From Colwellia sp. PAMC 20917 (lineage in GTDB: Bacteria; Pseudomonadota; Gammaproteobacteria; Enterobacterales; Alteromonadaceae), in assembly GCF_001767295.1 (NCBI RefSeq), contig NZ_CP014944.1, positions 310,001 to 374,000 on the forward strand: a stretch of DNA of 64,000 bases. Reading direction: 5' to 3'. The notes beneath the pieces were generated by a model that saw only the letters and a list, made by a program, of their open reading frames with translations, made no database searches and was not told the origin of the DNA. Positions 39,562-49,434 of the stretch are shown here, piece after piece. The position numbers were made by a program, and so were the translations under genes. The first letter of the stretch is position 1. Each line of letters opens with the position of its first letter.

Positions 39562-40082
39562 TCACCTTTTATAAAGGTCCCATTCTTTCTGTTCTAAGAA
39601 AAATCTGAGATAAGCTAATTGTTTTTTGACTTTTAAGGCCTCAGGCCGAACCTTTTGAATACAGCTGATGACCTTTTCAATTGGCCAGCCGTGGCAAGTT
39701 AACATCATTGCCGCGACTAATCTGGTCCTTCCCTTACCACCTTTACAGTGAATTGTTACACAGCCACCATTATCAATGGTGGCTAATATTAGTGCTTGAT
39801 ATTGCTTCCATTTATCTTCAAATGCTTTATTTGTCACCTCATCATCGACCATAGGTAATTGTATCCAAGTAATATCATATTGTTTGCATAAATCTGGCAG
39901 TAACTCTATATGGTTTCTTGTCATCTCTTCATCAAACATCAGAGTCAATAAGACCATTGCACCGGTTTGCTTTAAGTTTTTATTGATACTTCGAGTTCAA
40001 CTCCCTGAGTTCCAGGGCATGGTGTTAAAATAATTCGTGCACCATTTTCTATATCTATCGAGTAGTAAGGATGTTTATTCAT
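39562..40082 (-). pseudogene. Dual-specificity/tyrosine phosphatase gene broken by a one-base frameshift
   Basis: The 3' part (39957 downward) encodes EEMTRNHIELLPDLCKQYD...GGCVTIHCKGGKGRTRLVAAM, with the phosphatase signature HC-X5-R. An upstream frame from ATG 40082 encodes MNKHPYYSIDIENGARIILT, PCPGTQGVELEVSIKT and stops. The two parts together match the usual ~175-residue architecture. They are out of register at a five-T run (39977-39981; A-run in the coding strand), where one extra A would give ...EVSIKNLKQTGAMVLLTLM. Either a recent frameshift, a slippery site, or a sequencing error. Lies at the right edge of the repeat-rich region, next to pgi. Confidence 0.8.
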
Positions 40083-40114
40083 AATAATTATTTTGAGTAT
40101 TGTCAGCTATAATT

Positions 40115-41767
40115 CTACCTACTGCGATTCTTTACTTCCTCGTAATGCATCATAAGATTCCAGGTAGAGCTATCGTGAGCGAGATCGATAGAGTTATTGT
40201 GAAGCTCACTTTCTATTCTACTGGCTAAACCTTTACCTAGCTCAACTCCCCATTGGTCAAAAGAGCATATTTGCAAAATAATGCCTTGAACAAATATTTT
40301 ATGTTCGTAAATCGCAATTAAACTACCGAGCGTAAAGGGCGAAATCTTATTCATTAATAAAGTATTGGTTGGCCGGTTACCCTTGTGAACTTTATGGGGT
40401 GCGACTTTATCGATGTAGCTAGGTGTACGTCCTTTGGCTATTAAATCGTCCCTAACTTGTTGTTCATTAACACCTTGCATTAGCGCTTGAGTTTGCGCGA
40501 AAAAATTAGACATGAGGGATTCATGGTGCCCTTCAATAGGCGTGACACTTTCTACAGAACCAATAAAGTCGGCTGGAACAATATTATTACTTTGATGTAA
40601 ATATTGATAAAAAGCATGTTGCCCATTAATGCCTAATTCTCCCCATATTGACGGAACGGTTGGATAAGAGATCGCTTCACCATCCCAGTTAACCGATTTA
40701 CCATTACTCTCCATCTCAGCTTGTTGAAGATAAGCAGATAGCATATGTAAGGATTGGTCGTAAGGTAAAATGGCTTGAGATTGCGCGCCTAAAAAAGTGC
40801 AATTCCATATACTTAATAATGCTAATATTACCGGAATATTCTTTTCTATTGGCGTATTACAAAAATGGCAATCCATTTCATAAGCGCCATCTAATAGCGC
40901 TTTGAAATGATCAAAACCAAGATTGATCGCAATAGGAAGGCCGATAGCAGACCATAATGAAAATCGTCCGCCAACCCAATCCCACATATTAAAGATGTTT
41001 GCTGCTGATATGCCATATTTCATGGCGTTTTCTTTATTGGCAGTAACGGCGATAAAATGTTTTTCAATCACGGAATGATCAAATGAAGACGCCGTTAGCC
41101 ACTTTATCGCTGTTTTAGCGTTTAACATGGTTTCTGTCGTGGTAAATGTTTTACTCGACACAATAAATAGCACTTTTTCTGGATTTAATGGCCGCAGTAC
41201 TTCAGCTATTTGAGTACCATCAACATTCGACACATAATGGACGTTAACGCAGTTATCACTAAACCTTTTTAATGCCTCAGTCACCATTTGAGGTCCCAAA
41301 TTAGAACCACCAACGCCAATATTTACTATATCGGTGATACGCTCGCCCGAATATCCTCGCCATAAACCTTGACGAATATCATCACTAAATTTTTTAACTT
41401 GTTCTAGTGTTTTTTCAATATCTTCTGAAATGTTTTTACCATCTACCCAAAGTGGTTTTTTAGAACGATCCCTTAATGCTGTATGCAAAACAGCACGATC
41501 TTCAGTTTTGTTAATACGTTCACCACTGAACATTTTTTCACGCCATTTTTCAACTTCACACTCTTTAGCTAGTTCGGTTAATAGCGTAATAGTTTCTTCT
41601 GTGATCGCATTTTTAGAATAATCTAATAGTATAGAAGGCAGTTTTATTGAAAACTTACGAAATCGCTGACTATCTTTTGCGAATAAGTCCTTCATATGCT
41701 GATTTTTCATTAGTTGTGCATGTTGGGTTAATTGCTGCCAACTATTAAGATTTTCTCTAGATTGCAT
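40115..41767 (-). CDS. pgi: Glucose-6-phosphate isomerase
   Basis: Interconverts glucose 6-phosphate and fructose 6-phosphate. 550 residues (E. coli 549). Signatures: VNIGVGGSNLGPQMV near residue 150, the first PGI pattern DWVGGRFSLWSAIG, GHHESLMSNFFAQ, and the second pattern GSLIAIYEHKIFVQG. It lies 38 bp after scrK in the same orientation, so it is probably co-transcribed and serves the sucrose pathway by linking the two hexose phosphates. It may be the only pgi or a pathway-dedicated copy; the window cannot tell. Confidence 0.95.
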   Translation of the reverse strand: MQSRENLNSWQQLTQHAQLMKNQHMKDLFAKDSQRFRKFSIKLPSILLDYSKNAITEETITLLTELAKECEVEKWREKMFSGERINKTEDRAVLHTALRDRSKKPLWVDGKNISEDIEKTLEQVKKFSDDIRQGLWRGYSGERITDIVNIGVGGSNLGPQMVTEALKRFSDNCVNVHYVSNVDGTQIAEVLRPLNPEKVLFIVSSKTFTTTETMLNAKTAIKWLTASSFDHSVIEKHFIAVTANKENAMKYGISAANIFNMWDWVGGRFSLWSAIGLPIAINLGFDHFKALLDGAYEMDCHFCNTPIEKNIPVILALLSIWNCTFLGAQSQAILPYDQSLHMLSAYLQQAEMESNGKSVNWDGEAISYPTVPSIWGELGINGQHAFYQYLHQSNNIVPADFIGSVESVTPIEGHHESLMSNFFAQTQALMQGVNEQQVRDDLIAKGRTPSYIDKVAPHKVHKGNRPTNTLLMNKISPFTLGSLIAIYEHKIFVQGIILQICSFDQWGVELGKGLASRIESELHNNSIDLAHDSSTWNLMMHYEEVKNRSR

Positions 41768-41805
41768 GTCGGTCCTAGGTAAGTAAGAGTAAGTTATGTC
41801 GAATA

Positions 41806-42762
41806 TTAGATATCAGTTAAGTGTGGTAATGCCGTGAAGGCCCCTTTTTTCTGACAGGTAAAAGCACCACAATTAGCGCCAAATAGCACCGCAACAGAAA
41901 CGTATTCACGTTGCTCAATAATTTCATATAATGTATCGATACTTTCATCATTTTCCACAGATTTGGCGAGTGAAAATAGAAAACCTGAAATAAAGCTATC
42001 ACCGGCGCCAGTAGTATCAACGGGAGATACTTTAGGTACTTTAAGCATTATTGAAAAACTAGCGCAAGTTACTTGAACAGGGTTTGGACCATCAGTGATG
42101 ACAATAAGTTTAGCGCCAAGTAATAGTAAATATTGTACATAAACATCGACATCAACTTGCTTTATTTTTGCTAAGTATTCGGCTTCGTCTTTACTCAATT
42201 TGACTATATCGCTTTCTTCGATACAGGCTTCAACTCGGGACATCAATAGGGATAATTCTTGCCAAAGTTGTTGGCGTAAATTTACATCAAAGCTAATTAA
42301 TACCTTATTTCTTTTCGCATTTTTTATCGCATAAAGCGTATCGCTATACATTGGCTGGCTAGTTAAGGTGTTTGAACAAAAGTGAAAAAAACCCATGTTT
42401 TGCCAGTTGATTTTATCAACTTGAGAGATGCCATATTGCATGTCGGCTGTATTATGACGATAGAAATTAAATGTTCTCTCACCACAAGAGTCTAAGCTAA
42501 CTAATACTAAAGCGGTATTTGCGCCTACTATTCTTTTAACGAAATCGGTATTAACGCCTTCATTTTCTAATGCTTGCATGAGCATGTTACCAAAATTGTC
42601 TTCGCTAACACCTCCAGCAAAGTATCCTGCTCCACCTAACTTAGCATAAGCTACTGCGACATTGGCAGGCGCACCTCCAGCTAACGGAATGTAACTTGGG
42701 TCATTGACTGACGTTGGCAGAAAATCGACTAACACTTCGCCATAACTGATTAAAGAAAACAT
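41806..42762 (-). CDS. scrK: Fructokinase (PfkB family)
   Basis: Phosphorylates the fructose released from sucrose to fructose 6-phosphate. 318 residues, ribokinase fold. N-terminal GEVLVDFLP and LAGGAPANVAVAYAKLGG (PfkB signature 1), FDVNLRQQLW in the middle, and the C-terminal DTTGAGDSFISGFL with the catalytic Asp and anion hole. Sugar specificity is inferred from context: it lies between a TonB receptor and pgi, near a sucrose phosphorylase. A hairpin with a T-run lies between the receptor gene and this one, so expression relative to the receptor may be attenuated. Confidence 0.9.
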   Translation of the reverse strand: MFSLISYGEVLVDFLPTSVNDPSYIPLAGGAPANVAVAYAKLGGAGYFAGGVSEDNFGNMLMQALENEGVNTDFVKRIVGANTALVLVSLDSCGERTFNFYRHNTADMQYGISQVDKINWQNMGFFHFCSNTLTSQPMYSDTLYAIKNAKRNKVLISFDVNLRQQLWQELSLLMSRVEACIEESDIVKLSKDEAEYLAKIKQVDVDVYVQYLLLLGAKLIVITDGPNPVQVTCASFSIMLKVPKVSPVDTTGAGDSFISGFLFSLAKSVENDESIDTLYEIIEQREYVSVAVLFGANCGAFTCQKKGAFTALPHLTDI

Positions 42763-42774
42763 AGATTTACCTTG

Positions 42775-42799
42775 AAAAAAAGCCCATATTAAATGGGCT
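42775..42799 (-). terminator. Hairpin terminator between the TonB receptor gene and scrK
   Basis: On the minus strand GCCCAT, loop TTAAT and ATGGGC are followed by seven T. It probably gives partial termination inside the sucrose operon. Confidence 0.75.
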
Positions 42800-42829
42800 A
42801 GTTAATACTTATAATATTATAATTTAGGA

Positions 42830-45253
42830 TTAAAATTCGTATTTAAACGTAAGAGTCGTTGAACGACCTTGTATTGATCTTGCACGGATAATAGTTTTGG
42901 CAGAAGCAGCTGTAGCATCTTCTGCTTCGGTGATCCCCACAGTTTCAAAAACGTTGTTAATATTTAAGGAAACACTAAATGCGTCAGAAAGACGGTATTG
43001 AGCAAAGGCATTTACTTGAACATAACCGTCTAAAATAAGTGCGTTAGGATCAGTTTGGTCAAAGTTATCTTGAGCAAATGAATCTGAAGTACCAATAACG
43101 TTAACACCCGCTGAACCTTCATTGAAGTTATAACGACCTGTTATAGAGTAAACAACATCGGCTTGTCTTCTTGGCGTATTACCAACAACGCTTGGGTTAA
43201 CAAAATCTTTAGTTATTTCAGAATCAGTCCACGTTAAGTTAGCACGTACATCAAAATTACCAACATAGTAAGTCGATTCAATTTCGATACCTTTTGATTC
43301 ATATTCACGGTCAAAAAATCGTTGACTAGTTGCTTCAAAATTTTGCTCTTGCGTTTGTGCAAAGAACGCTGTCGCAAAGACAGACAAGTTATCTTGACGG
43401 AATTTAACACCCAATTCCAATTGATCTACTTCATCATAAATATCTTCATCTTTTGCAACACCAGTAGCATCTATTTTACCAAAAGCCAAGCGGTCTGCGT
43501 TAGCGGTAGCCCCCTTGCTGATACGACCAAATGCAGCTAAGTCGTCATTAATTTGAATATTAGCGCCTAAAGAGTAAGACACGTAGCTCCAATCATAATT
43601 TACATTGTTAGCATCGGCGTTGTTTACATTTGAAACACTCGTTTCGATTTGATGAATACTGCCGTTACCGTTCATGTCAACTGTCGATTGAGCAGCGCCT
43701 GCGAAAGTCCCCGTTGCTGTTCCACTGTCAAAGCGAACACTACCGTCTACATTGATGTTATCAAAACTTGTGCTAAACGCTGCGTATGGAGCAGAAACTT
43801 CATATTGTAGATCGTAATTACGCGTACAACAGTTACCCCAAGCTGGAACACCGTATCCAATAACACCATTGTCAGAAAATTCAGTACCGTCAGCGGCAGT
43901 TACATCAACAAGCGCAGCATCTTGGCCTTTCACTTCATATAAGTAAGAATTCCATAACCACGATTGTTGAATGGTTTGAGATGAGTTATATAAACCAAAT
44001 GTAAAACTCGTATCATTCATTATTTTTGTTAATTTAAAATCGTTAACCATAAAATCAAGGTTAGTCATTTCGACATCAAATGAGTGAATACGCATGAGGT
44101 TATCAGCAGTATAAGCATTACCTGCTTGTGGACCATTTGCATAAGTTAATGTTGCACCAGCACCCGCTATACTGTCAGCTAAGCCTTGACTTCCTTGAAT
44201 ACTTTCAGGGAATGGACCAGTAAAGCTACCTTTAGTGCGAGAAATTCTCATTCTGTTTTCAACAGACCAGTCATTGCCTAAATCAAATACAGCTTCAAAA
44301 CCAAGCGCATCAACTTTCGGACTCATGCCATTACGCATATCAGCAAGACGTCCATTTCCAGCACCATCTGTTGTGATCATAGAGGTGTGATATGGAGTGT
44401 GAGGAGTTCCAGTTGAAGCATCAAACCCTTCAACTGAAGAACCATCAGCATAAACAGGCATAGGTAAATAAGCGGTTGTTGTATCATCTAAATGTTTGAA
44501 ATAAAGTCTTACGTAACCAGCATCGAACTCTTTAGTTATATTAGCTTTAATTTGGCCGCCTTTATTACCCGTATAACCAGTATCACGTACACCTTCACCT
44601 TGACGGTAGAACCCCCCAAGATGGAAATAGGTAGAGTCGTTAATGTCGCCACCAAATTCAAAATCTGTGCGAGTAGAGTCGTAATCTAAACCGATTGTTG
44701 TAGCTACACTACCTCCTTCAGTTTTACCATTTTTGCTAACGATATTGATTATGCCGCCAGGAGCATTTGTAGCAAGTGTAGATGCAGAGCCACCACGAAT
44801 AGCATCAATAGAAGCCATTGTAGAATCTATGCGTAAGAAAATATCTGTGTTACCAAAAGCGATATCACCAAATTGTAGAATAGGTAAACCATCTTCTTGA
44901 ATTTGCATGAATTTAGCGCCACCTGCTGCTACAGGAAGACCGCGAACCGCAAGGTTAGCGTTACCGTCGCCACCTGATGCTTCAGCACGAACCCCGGGGA
45001 TATTTCTAAATGCCTCTGCACTACTTCTTGGTGCTGCTACTTCTATTTGATCACCAGAGATAGTACTTACTGAAACGCTTGATGCCATCACTGTTGTGCC
45101 TTTACCCGTGGCACCTGTTACTACGATTCGCTCAAAATCGATGCCTTTTTTATTTTCTACTTTCGTTTTGGTTGTTTCCGCTGCACTTAAGCTCGAGCAT
45201 ATAGCCATGGCTAATGTACTTAATATTAATTTTTTATATGTTGTATGTTTCAT
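42830..45253 (-). CDS. TonB-dependent receptor (probable sucrose outer-membrane transporter)
   Basis: 807 residues. Signal peptide (KKLILSTLAMAICSSLSAAE), a TonB-box-like FERIVVTG (about residues 40-47), a plug domain (SAEAFRNIPGVRAEASGGDG, ANLAVRGLP, SIDAIRGGSAST, TNAPGGIINIVSKNG), then the 22-strand barrel ending in STTLTFKYEF with a terminal Phe. Context gives the substrate: it lies with scrK and pgi and opposite a sucrose phosphorylase. A perfect 20-bp palindrome, the presumed regulator site, lies 62 bp upstream. Confidence 0.92.
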   Translation of the reverse strand: MKHTTYKKLILSTLAMAICSSLSAAETTKTKVENKKGIDFERIVVTGATGKGTTVMASSVSVSTISGDQIEVAAPRSSAEAFRNIPGVRAEASGGDGNANLAVRGLPVAAGGAKFMQIQEDGLPILQFGDIAFGNTDIFLRIDSTMASIDAIRGGSASTLATNAPGGIINIVSKNGKTEGGSVATTIGLDYDSTRTDFEFGGDINDSTYFHLGGFYRQGEGVRDTGYTGNKGGQIKANITKEFDAGYVRLYFKHLDDTTTAYLPMPVYADGSSVEGFDASTGTPHTPYHTSMITTDGAGNGRLADMRNGMSPKVDALGFEAVFDLGNDWSVENRMRISRTKGSFTGPFPESIQGSQGLADSIAGAGATLTYANGPQAGNAYTADNLMRIHSFDVEMTNLDFMVNDFKLTKIMNDTSFTFGLYNSSQTIQQSWLWNSYLYEVKGQDAALVDVTAADGTEFSDNGVIGYGVPAWGNCCTRNYDLQYEVSAPYAAFSTSFDNINVDGSVRFDSGTATGTFAGAAQSTVDMNGNGSIHQIETSVSNVNNADANNVNYDWSYVSYSLGANIQINDDLAAFGRISKGATANADRLAFGKIDATGVAKDEDIYDEVDQLELGVKFRQDNLSVFATAFFAQTQEQNFEATSQRFFDREYESKGIEIESTYYVGNFDVRANLTWTDSEITKDFVNPSVVGNTPRRQADVVYSITGRYNFNEGSAGVNVIGTSDSFAQDNFDQTDPNALILDGYVQVNAFAQYRLSDAFSVSLNINNVFETVGITEAEDATAASAKTIIRARSIQGRSTTLTFKYEF

Positions 45254-45314
45254 TTACTTCCCCAAGTTTTTTTATAGTATGTTTTATATTTTAAAATATT
45301 TCTGCTAAAACGAC

Positions 45315-45334
45315 CAACTTAATCGATTAAGTTG
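45315..45334. promoter_or_regulatory. LacI-type operator upstream of the TonB receptor gene
   Basis: CAACTTAATCGATTAAGTTG is a perfect 20-bp palindrome with the central CG common to LacI-family sites. The same 14-bp core is found at 46789-46802. Confidence 0.85.
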
Positions 45335-45420
45335 ATTATTGTGTAAGATGCAATCATTTTGCAAGTTATTTTTTATATTCAATTTTGTTTTTTTATTAAT
45401 CTACTGATAAATAATAAGAT

Positions 45421-46650
45421 TTAGTTTTGAGGATTATGCTGAGTGGGATCTGCTATCAGGTTATAAATAGCAGCTAACGCTAGAATAGCTGAAAAGAATG
45501 TTGCTAAGTAAAAGCCATAAGATACATGACCAAACAGATCACTGATAATGCCCATAAGAAGTGGAGATACTGCGGCAGAAACAGCGGTAAAAAACAGAAT
45601 AACTCCAGCAACAGCACCATGTTTTGATGGGTGAAAACAACTGATCCCTTTAGAATTAAGGGTCGGATATATCATCGACATAAATAAACCTGAAAGTGGC
45701 AATAGTACAACTGCTGCTTCAACACCCATTATTGCCGTGCCTAAATAACACAAAAATACGGCTAACGAGAACCAACACATCACTGTTTGCCAGTTAAAAT
45801 GTTTTAGCATCCATACTCCTAAAAATCGCCCCCCCGCTCTTAAAGCAAAGAAAATAGTGAGTGAGTATGTAGCCAGCCAAACCAGAGAGCCTGTATAATC
45901 AGCCAAGAGTGTTGGCATCCAAACGTAGATGGCAACTTCTGTGGCAACATATAACGCTATTGCCAATGAAAATCCCATCGCATAAGGGTCTTTCATTACC
46001 TTAAGTGAGCTTTTTAAATTTATTTTCCCTTCCGTACTTGGTTTGCTAACTGGGTATTTAGTTTTCATTGCGGCCAAGCATAGTAGTGCGCATAACACAC
46101 CAGCACTTATGTATAAGTACTTCCAAGATATACCAGCAACGAGTAAGTAACTTACAATCGCAGGACCTACCATAGCACCTATACCAAAAAATCCTTCTAC
46201 CTTGTTCATCGTCGACGTATGATCTTTATTTGACGAAGAGATGTCACCAATAAGCGCTAACGCACCTGTTTTAAATAAACCAATAGCGATGCCAATTAGA
46301 GCGAGTAATGATAAAAAATACAGGAAAGAACTACCTAAGGAAAATAAAAAGCATGCGATAGAGAAAATTGCCAACCCAATAACAATCGTTGCTTTTCGCC
46401 CCCATTTATCGGCCAAGTATCCTAAGAACAAACCACTCAATGCAATGAAAATCATGGGCACATAATGAAATGCACTCGCTTGTGTTAAATTTAATTGATA
46501 GGTTTCTATTAATTGTGGAATGATAACCCCTACTGCATCCGAGGTCATCGCAAAAACAAAAAACATCATATATGTCAGAAGTTTAATTCTATTTACCGAC
46601 GCATCTTCAGATAGTTGTGGGCCTAGTGTTAAGTTATTCGTTTGGTTCAT
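45421..46650 (-). CDS. scrT: MFS sugar transporter (probable sucrose permease)
   Basis: 409 residues, about 12 hydrophobic helices in two halves. The MFS loop 2-3 signature reads GYLADKWGRKATIVIG. The N-terminal VFAMTSDAVGVIIPQLIETY and the central MNKVEGFFGIGAMVGPAIVS resemble sugar:H+ symporters. It is divergent from the sucrose phosphorylase gene, sharing a 180-bp control region with one operator. The symbol follows the scrT permease of related marine sucrose loci; specificity is inferred from context only. Confidence 0.82.
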   Translation of the reverse strand: MNQTNNLTLGPQLSEDASVNRIKLLTYMMFFVFAMTSDAVGVIIPQLIETYQLNLTQASAFHYVPMIFIALSGLFLGYLADKWGRKATIVIGLAIFSIACFLFSLGSSFLYFLSLLALIGIAIGLFKTGALALIGDISSSNKDHTSTMNKVEGFFGIGAMVGPAIVSYLLVAGISWKYLYISAGVLCALLCLAAMKTKYPVSKPSTEGKINLKSSLKVMKDPYAMGFSLAIALYVATEVAIYVWMPTLLADYTGSLVWLATYSLTIFFALRAGGRFLGVWMLKHFNWQTVMCWFSLAVFLCYLGTAIMGVEAAVVLLPLSGLFMSMIYPTLNSKGISCFHPSKHGAVAGVILFFTAVSAAVSPLLMGIISDLFGHVSYGFYLATFFSAILALAAIYNLIADPTQHNPQN

Positions 46651-46788
46651 TATTCTTCCCCAGTTAATAAAACTTTTTATGTTAATGATAGCTAAAAAAA
46701 ATTATCGCTATTTAGTTATTTTGTCTTAGCATCTTAAAGAAAAATTAAATTATTCTTGATTAATACTATATTGTATATAAAGATAGAA

Positions 46789-46802
46789 CTTAATCGATTA
46801 AG
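46789..46802. promoter_or_regulatory. LacI-type operator in the divergent scrT/sucrose phosphorylase region
   Basis: CTTAATCGATTAAG, a perfect palindrome identical to the core of the site at 45315-45334. It lies 28 bp upstream of the phosphorylase start. Confidence 0.85.
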
Positions 46803-46830
46803 ATGCAACTTAAAATTAAATGGTAAACTT

Positions 46831-48306
46831 ATGAAAAATAATGTTCAGCTAATCACCTACATTGATAGACTCACTGGAGCAGATACCCAGTCATTAACCA
46901 ACTTGTTAAATGAGCAACTTTCAGATTTGTTTTCCGGTGTTCATTTGTTACCCTTTTATTATCCAATAGATGGTAGTGATGCTGGTTTCGACCCTATAGA
47001 TCATACCCAAGTCGATAGCAGGCTTGGCAATTGGGATGATATAAAAGAGCTGGGTAAAAATCATGAGTTGATGGCTGATCTTATCGTAAATCATATGTCA
47101 GCCCAATCTGAAGAATTTAAAGATGTATTAAAAAACGGTAGAAAATCCCCATTTTGGGAACTATTTTTAACCAAAGAAAAAGTTTTCCCGAACGGTTTAA
47201 ATACTACACAACAAGAAAAAATATATCGACCTAGGCCTGGTAGTTGTTTTACTCATTTTTCATTACCTAATAATGAAAGCGCAGATTTTTGGACTACCTT
47301 TACAGACAATCAAATAGATATAGATGTGACATCTGAGATAGGGAAAGCCTATTTAAAACGTATTTTAACAACATTTTCTGAAAATAATATTAAAATGATC
47401 CGTTTAGATGCCGCAGGTTACGCACTGAAAAAAGCAGGAACAAGTTGTTTCATGCTTGACGAAACTTTTGAATTTATTGATGAGCTAAGTAGTATCGCTA
47501 ATAAACTGGGGATTGAAACCCTTGTAGAGATCCATTCCTATTATCAAACTCAAATAGAAATAGCTAAACGCGTTGACCGAGTTTATGATTTTGCATTACC
47601 TCCTCTGGTTTTACACAGTATTTTTAGTCAGAACTTCACCGCATTAGCTAAGTGGCTAGACATATCACCAAGAAATTGTATTACTGTGTTGGATACTCAT
47701 GATGGCATTGGTATTATTGATGTTGGCCCAATGAATGGTAAGGCTGGTTTGTTGGATGATGTTGAAATCGATAACCTTGTTGAAACAATTCATTTTAATA
47801 GTGCTGGCGAAAGTAAAAAGGCAACGGGAGCTGCGGCAAGTAATGTAGATATATATCAAGTAAATTGTACATACTATGATGCACTTGGGCAAAATGATTT
47901 TGATTATTTAGTTGCCAGAGCGATTCAATTCTTCTCACCAGGCATACCACAGGTGTATTACGCTGGTTTACTGGCTGAAGGTAATGATATTACATTATTA
48001 TCTAAAACAAATGTTGGCCGAGACATAAATCGCCCTTATCTAAATAATGAGCGCATTGAACAAGCATTAAATAAGCCTTATACCAAAGCAATAATTAGTC
48101 TCATTAAATTACGTAATAACACTGAAGCTTTTAATGGTGAATTTACCGTTAGTAGTAATGTTTCAACATTAGAAATGAAGTGGCAAAAAGATGATGACAG
48201 TACAACGCTAATCGTCGATTTAGCTGACAGACACGCACAAATTGAGATCATAGAAAACAATAGCACACGCATTATTAGTTTAAATATGTTGCTTAATTTA
48301 AGCTGA
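46831..48306 (+). CDS. scrP: Sucrose phosphorylase (GH13 subfamily 18)
   Basis: Splits sucrose with phosphate into alpha-glucose 1-phosphate and fructose, saving one ATP. 491 residues. The sequence follows Bifidobacterium sucrose phosphorylase throughout: VQLITYIDRLTG, DGSDAGFDPIDHTQVD, IVNHMS, IYRPRPGSCFTHF and GAAASNVDIYQVN. Catalytic residues are in place: nucleophile Asp193 in IRLDAAGY, acid/base Glu233 in LVEIHSYY, and the third Asp in VLDTHDGIG. The start at MKNNVQ matches the family; the longer frame from 46756 would run through the operator. Intracellular, as no signal peptide is present. Confidence 0.94.
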   Translation: MKNNVQLITYIDRLTGADTQSLTNLLNEQLSDLFSGVHLLPFYYPIDGSDAGFDPIDHTQVDSRLGNWDDIKELGKNHELMADLIVNHMSAQSEEFKDVLKNGRKSPFWELFLTKEKVFPNGLNTTQQEKIYRPRPGSCFTHFSLPNNESADFWTTFTDNQIDIDVTSEIGKAYLKRILTTFSENNIKMIRLDAAGYALKKAGTSCFMLDETFEFIDELSSIANKLGIETLVEIHSYYQTQIEIAKRVDRVYDFALPPLVLHSIFSQNFTALAKWLDISPRNCITVLDTHDGIGIIDVGPMNGKAGLLDDVEIDNLVETIHFNSAGESKKATGAAASNVDIYQVNCTYYDALGQNDFDYLVARAIQFFSPGIPQVYYAGLLAEGNDITLLSKTNVGRDINRPYLNNERIEQALNKPYTKAIISLIKLRNNTEAFNGEFTVSSNVSTLEMKWQKDDDSTTLIVDLADRHAQIEIIENNSTRIISLNMLLNLS

Positions 48307-48402
48307 AAGCTCATGAATTAATATTCAGTTTATAATAGAACTAAGTATACTATGGCGAACATTATAAACTGCTGAAATTTTAAGGTAATCAAAAAGGTCA
48401 TC

Positions 48403-49434
48403 ATGACAGATAAAAAAGTTTGGACGCTTAAAAGTGTTGCTAAAGAACTTGGTGTTTCAAATGCAACAGTCTCTAATGCATTTAACAGACCCGATCAACT
48501 CTCTAAAAAGCGTAGAGATGATATTCTTGAGTCATGTGAAAAAATGGGTTATTCAGGACCTAACAAAGCGGCTCAATCGTTAAGAAATGGTCGCTTTAAT
48601 ATCGTTGCTTTGGTGCTACCTGACAGTGTTGAATACATGATAACAGATCCGGTGGCGAGTAATTTTGTAAAAGGTGTTTCATCGGTTTTAGAAAAAAGTA
48701 AAGTCAATTTGTTATTGTTTTCTGGCACTTCTGAGAATATCAACGCGGTATCTGATTTTGTTGATGGCTTTATTTGTTACGGTAGTCCACGTAATACAAA
48801 GTTAATTGACCAATTAAGAACGACAACAAAAAAAGTTGTTACCGCAGATTTTGATATAGATCGTAAAGCATCTGTAGGTATTGACAATGAACAAGCCGCT
48901 TATGAAATAGCGAAACTTGCAATAAAGTCAACAGATGACGCCATAGCTATTCTTGGCTTGAGATTACTCGATTCTAATGTAACTTGTCGTGTTTACGATT
49001 TACCAAGTTCAGACTTTAAATGTTCAATTGCTCATCAACGCTTAAGTGGTTATCAAAGAGCAATCAAGGAGTTAGATGTTAACCTCAGAGCTGATAGAGT
49101 GTGGAACATACCTGAAAGTAAGCATCATTCTGCCTTAATTGCTGCTAGAGAAGCGTTAACATCAACGCCTCGGCCAAATGTTTTACTTTGTATGAGTGAT
49201 CTTATTGCTTTAGCTGCCATAAAAGAAATTAACGCTATGGGACTTAATATTCCTGAAGATATAAGAGTGGTTGGTTTTGACGGTATCGATGAAGCTCTTC
49301 GTTCTACTCCGCCCTTAACAACAGTGCATCAAAATAGTGAAAAAAAGGGTGTCAAAGCTGCAGAACTTTTTATCAATAGAGCGACTGATTCTGTATTAAT
49401 TCCTTTTCATATAGAGCATGGAGGGAGTTGTTAA
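48403..49434 (+). CDS. scrR: LacI-family regulator of the sucrose locus
   Basis: 343 residues. N-terminal LacI headpiece with the hinge helix (WTLKSVAKELGVSNATVSNA, FNRPDQLSKKRRDDIL, GYSGPNKAAQSLRNG) and a periplasmic-binding-protein-like effector domain (DFVDGFICYGSP, LSGYQRAIKELD, VLLCMSDLIALAAIKEI, VVGFDGIDEALRSTPPLTTV). It follows sucrose phosphorylase on the same strand after 96 bp. The likely sites are the two TTAATCGATTAA palindromes. The symbol is from context; the effector is probably sucrose or a phosphorylated hexose. Confidence 0.9.
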   Translation: MTDKKVWTLKSVAKELGVSNATVSNAFNRPDQLSKKRRDDILESCEKMGYSGPNKAAQSLRNGRFNIVALVLPDSVEYMITDPVASNFVKGVSSVLEKSKVNLLLFSGTSENINAVSDFVDGFICYGSPRNTKLIDQLRTTTKKVVTADFDIDRKASVGIDNEQAAYEIAKLAIKSTDDAIAILGLRLLDSNVTCRVYDLPSSDFKCSIAHQRLSGYQRAIKELDVNLRADRVWNIPESKHHSALIAAREALTSTPRPNVLLCMSDLIALAAIKEINAMGLNIPEDIRVVGFDGIDEALRSTPPLTTVHQNSEKKGVKAAELFINRATDSVLIPFHIEHGGSC

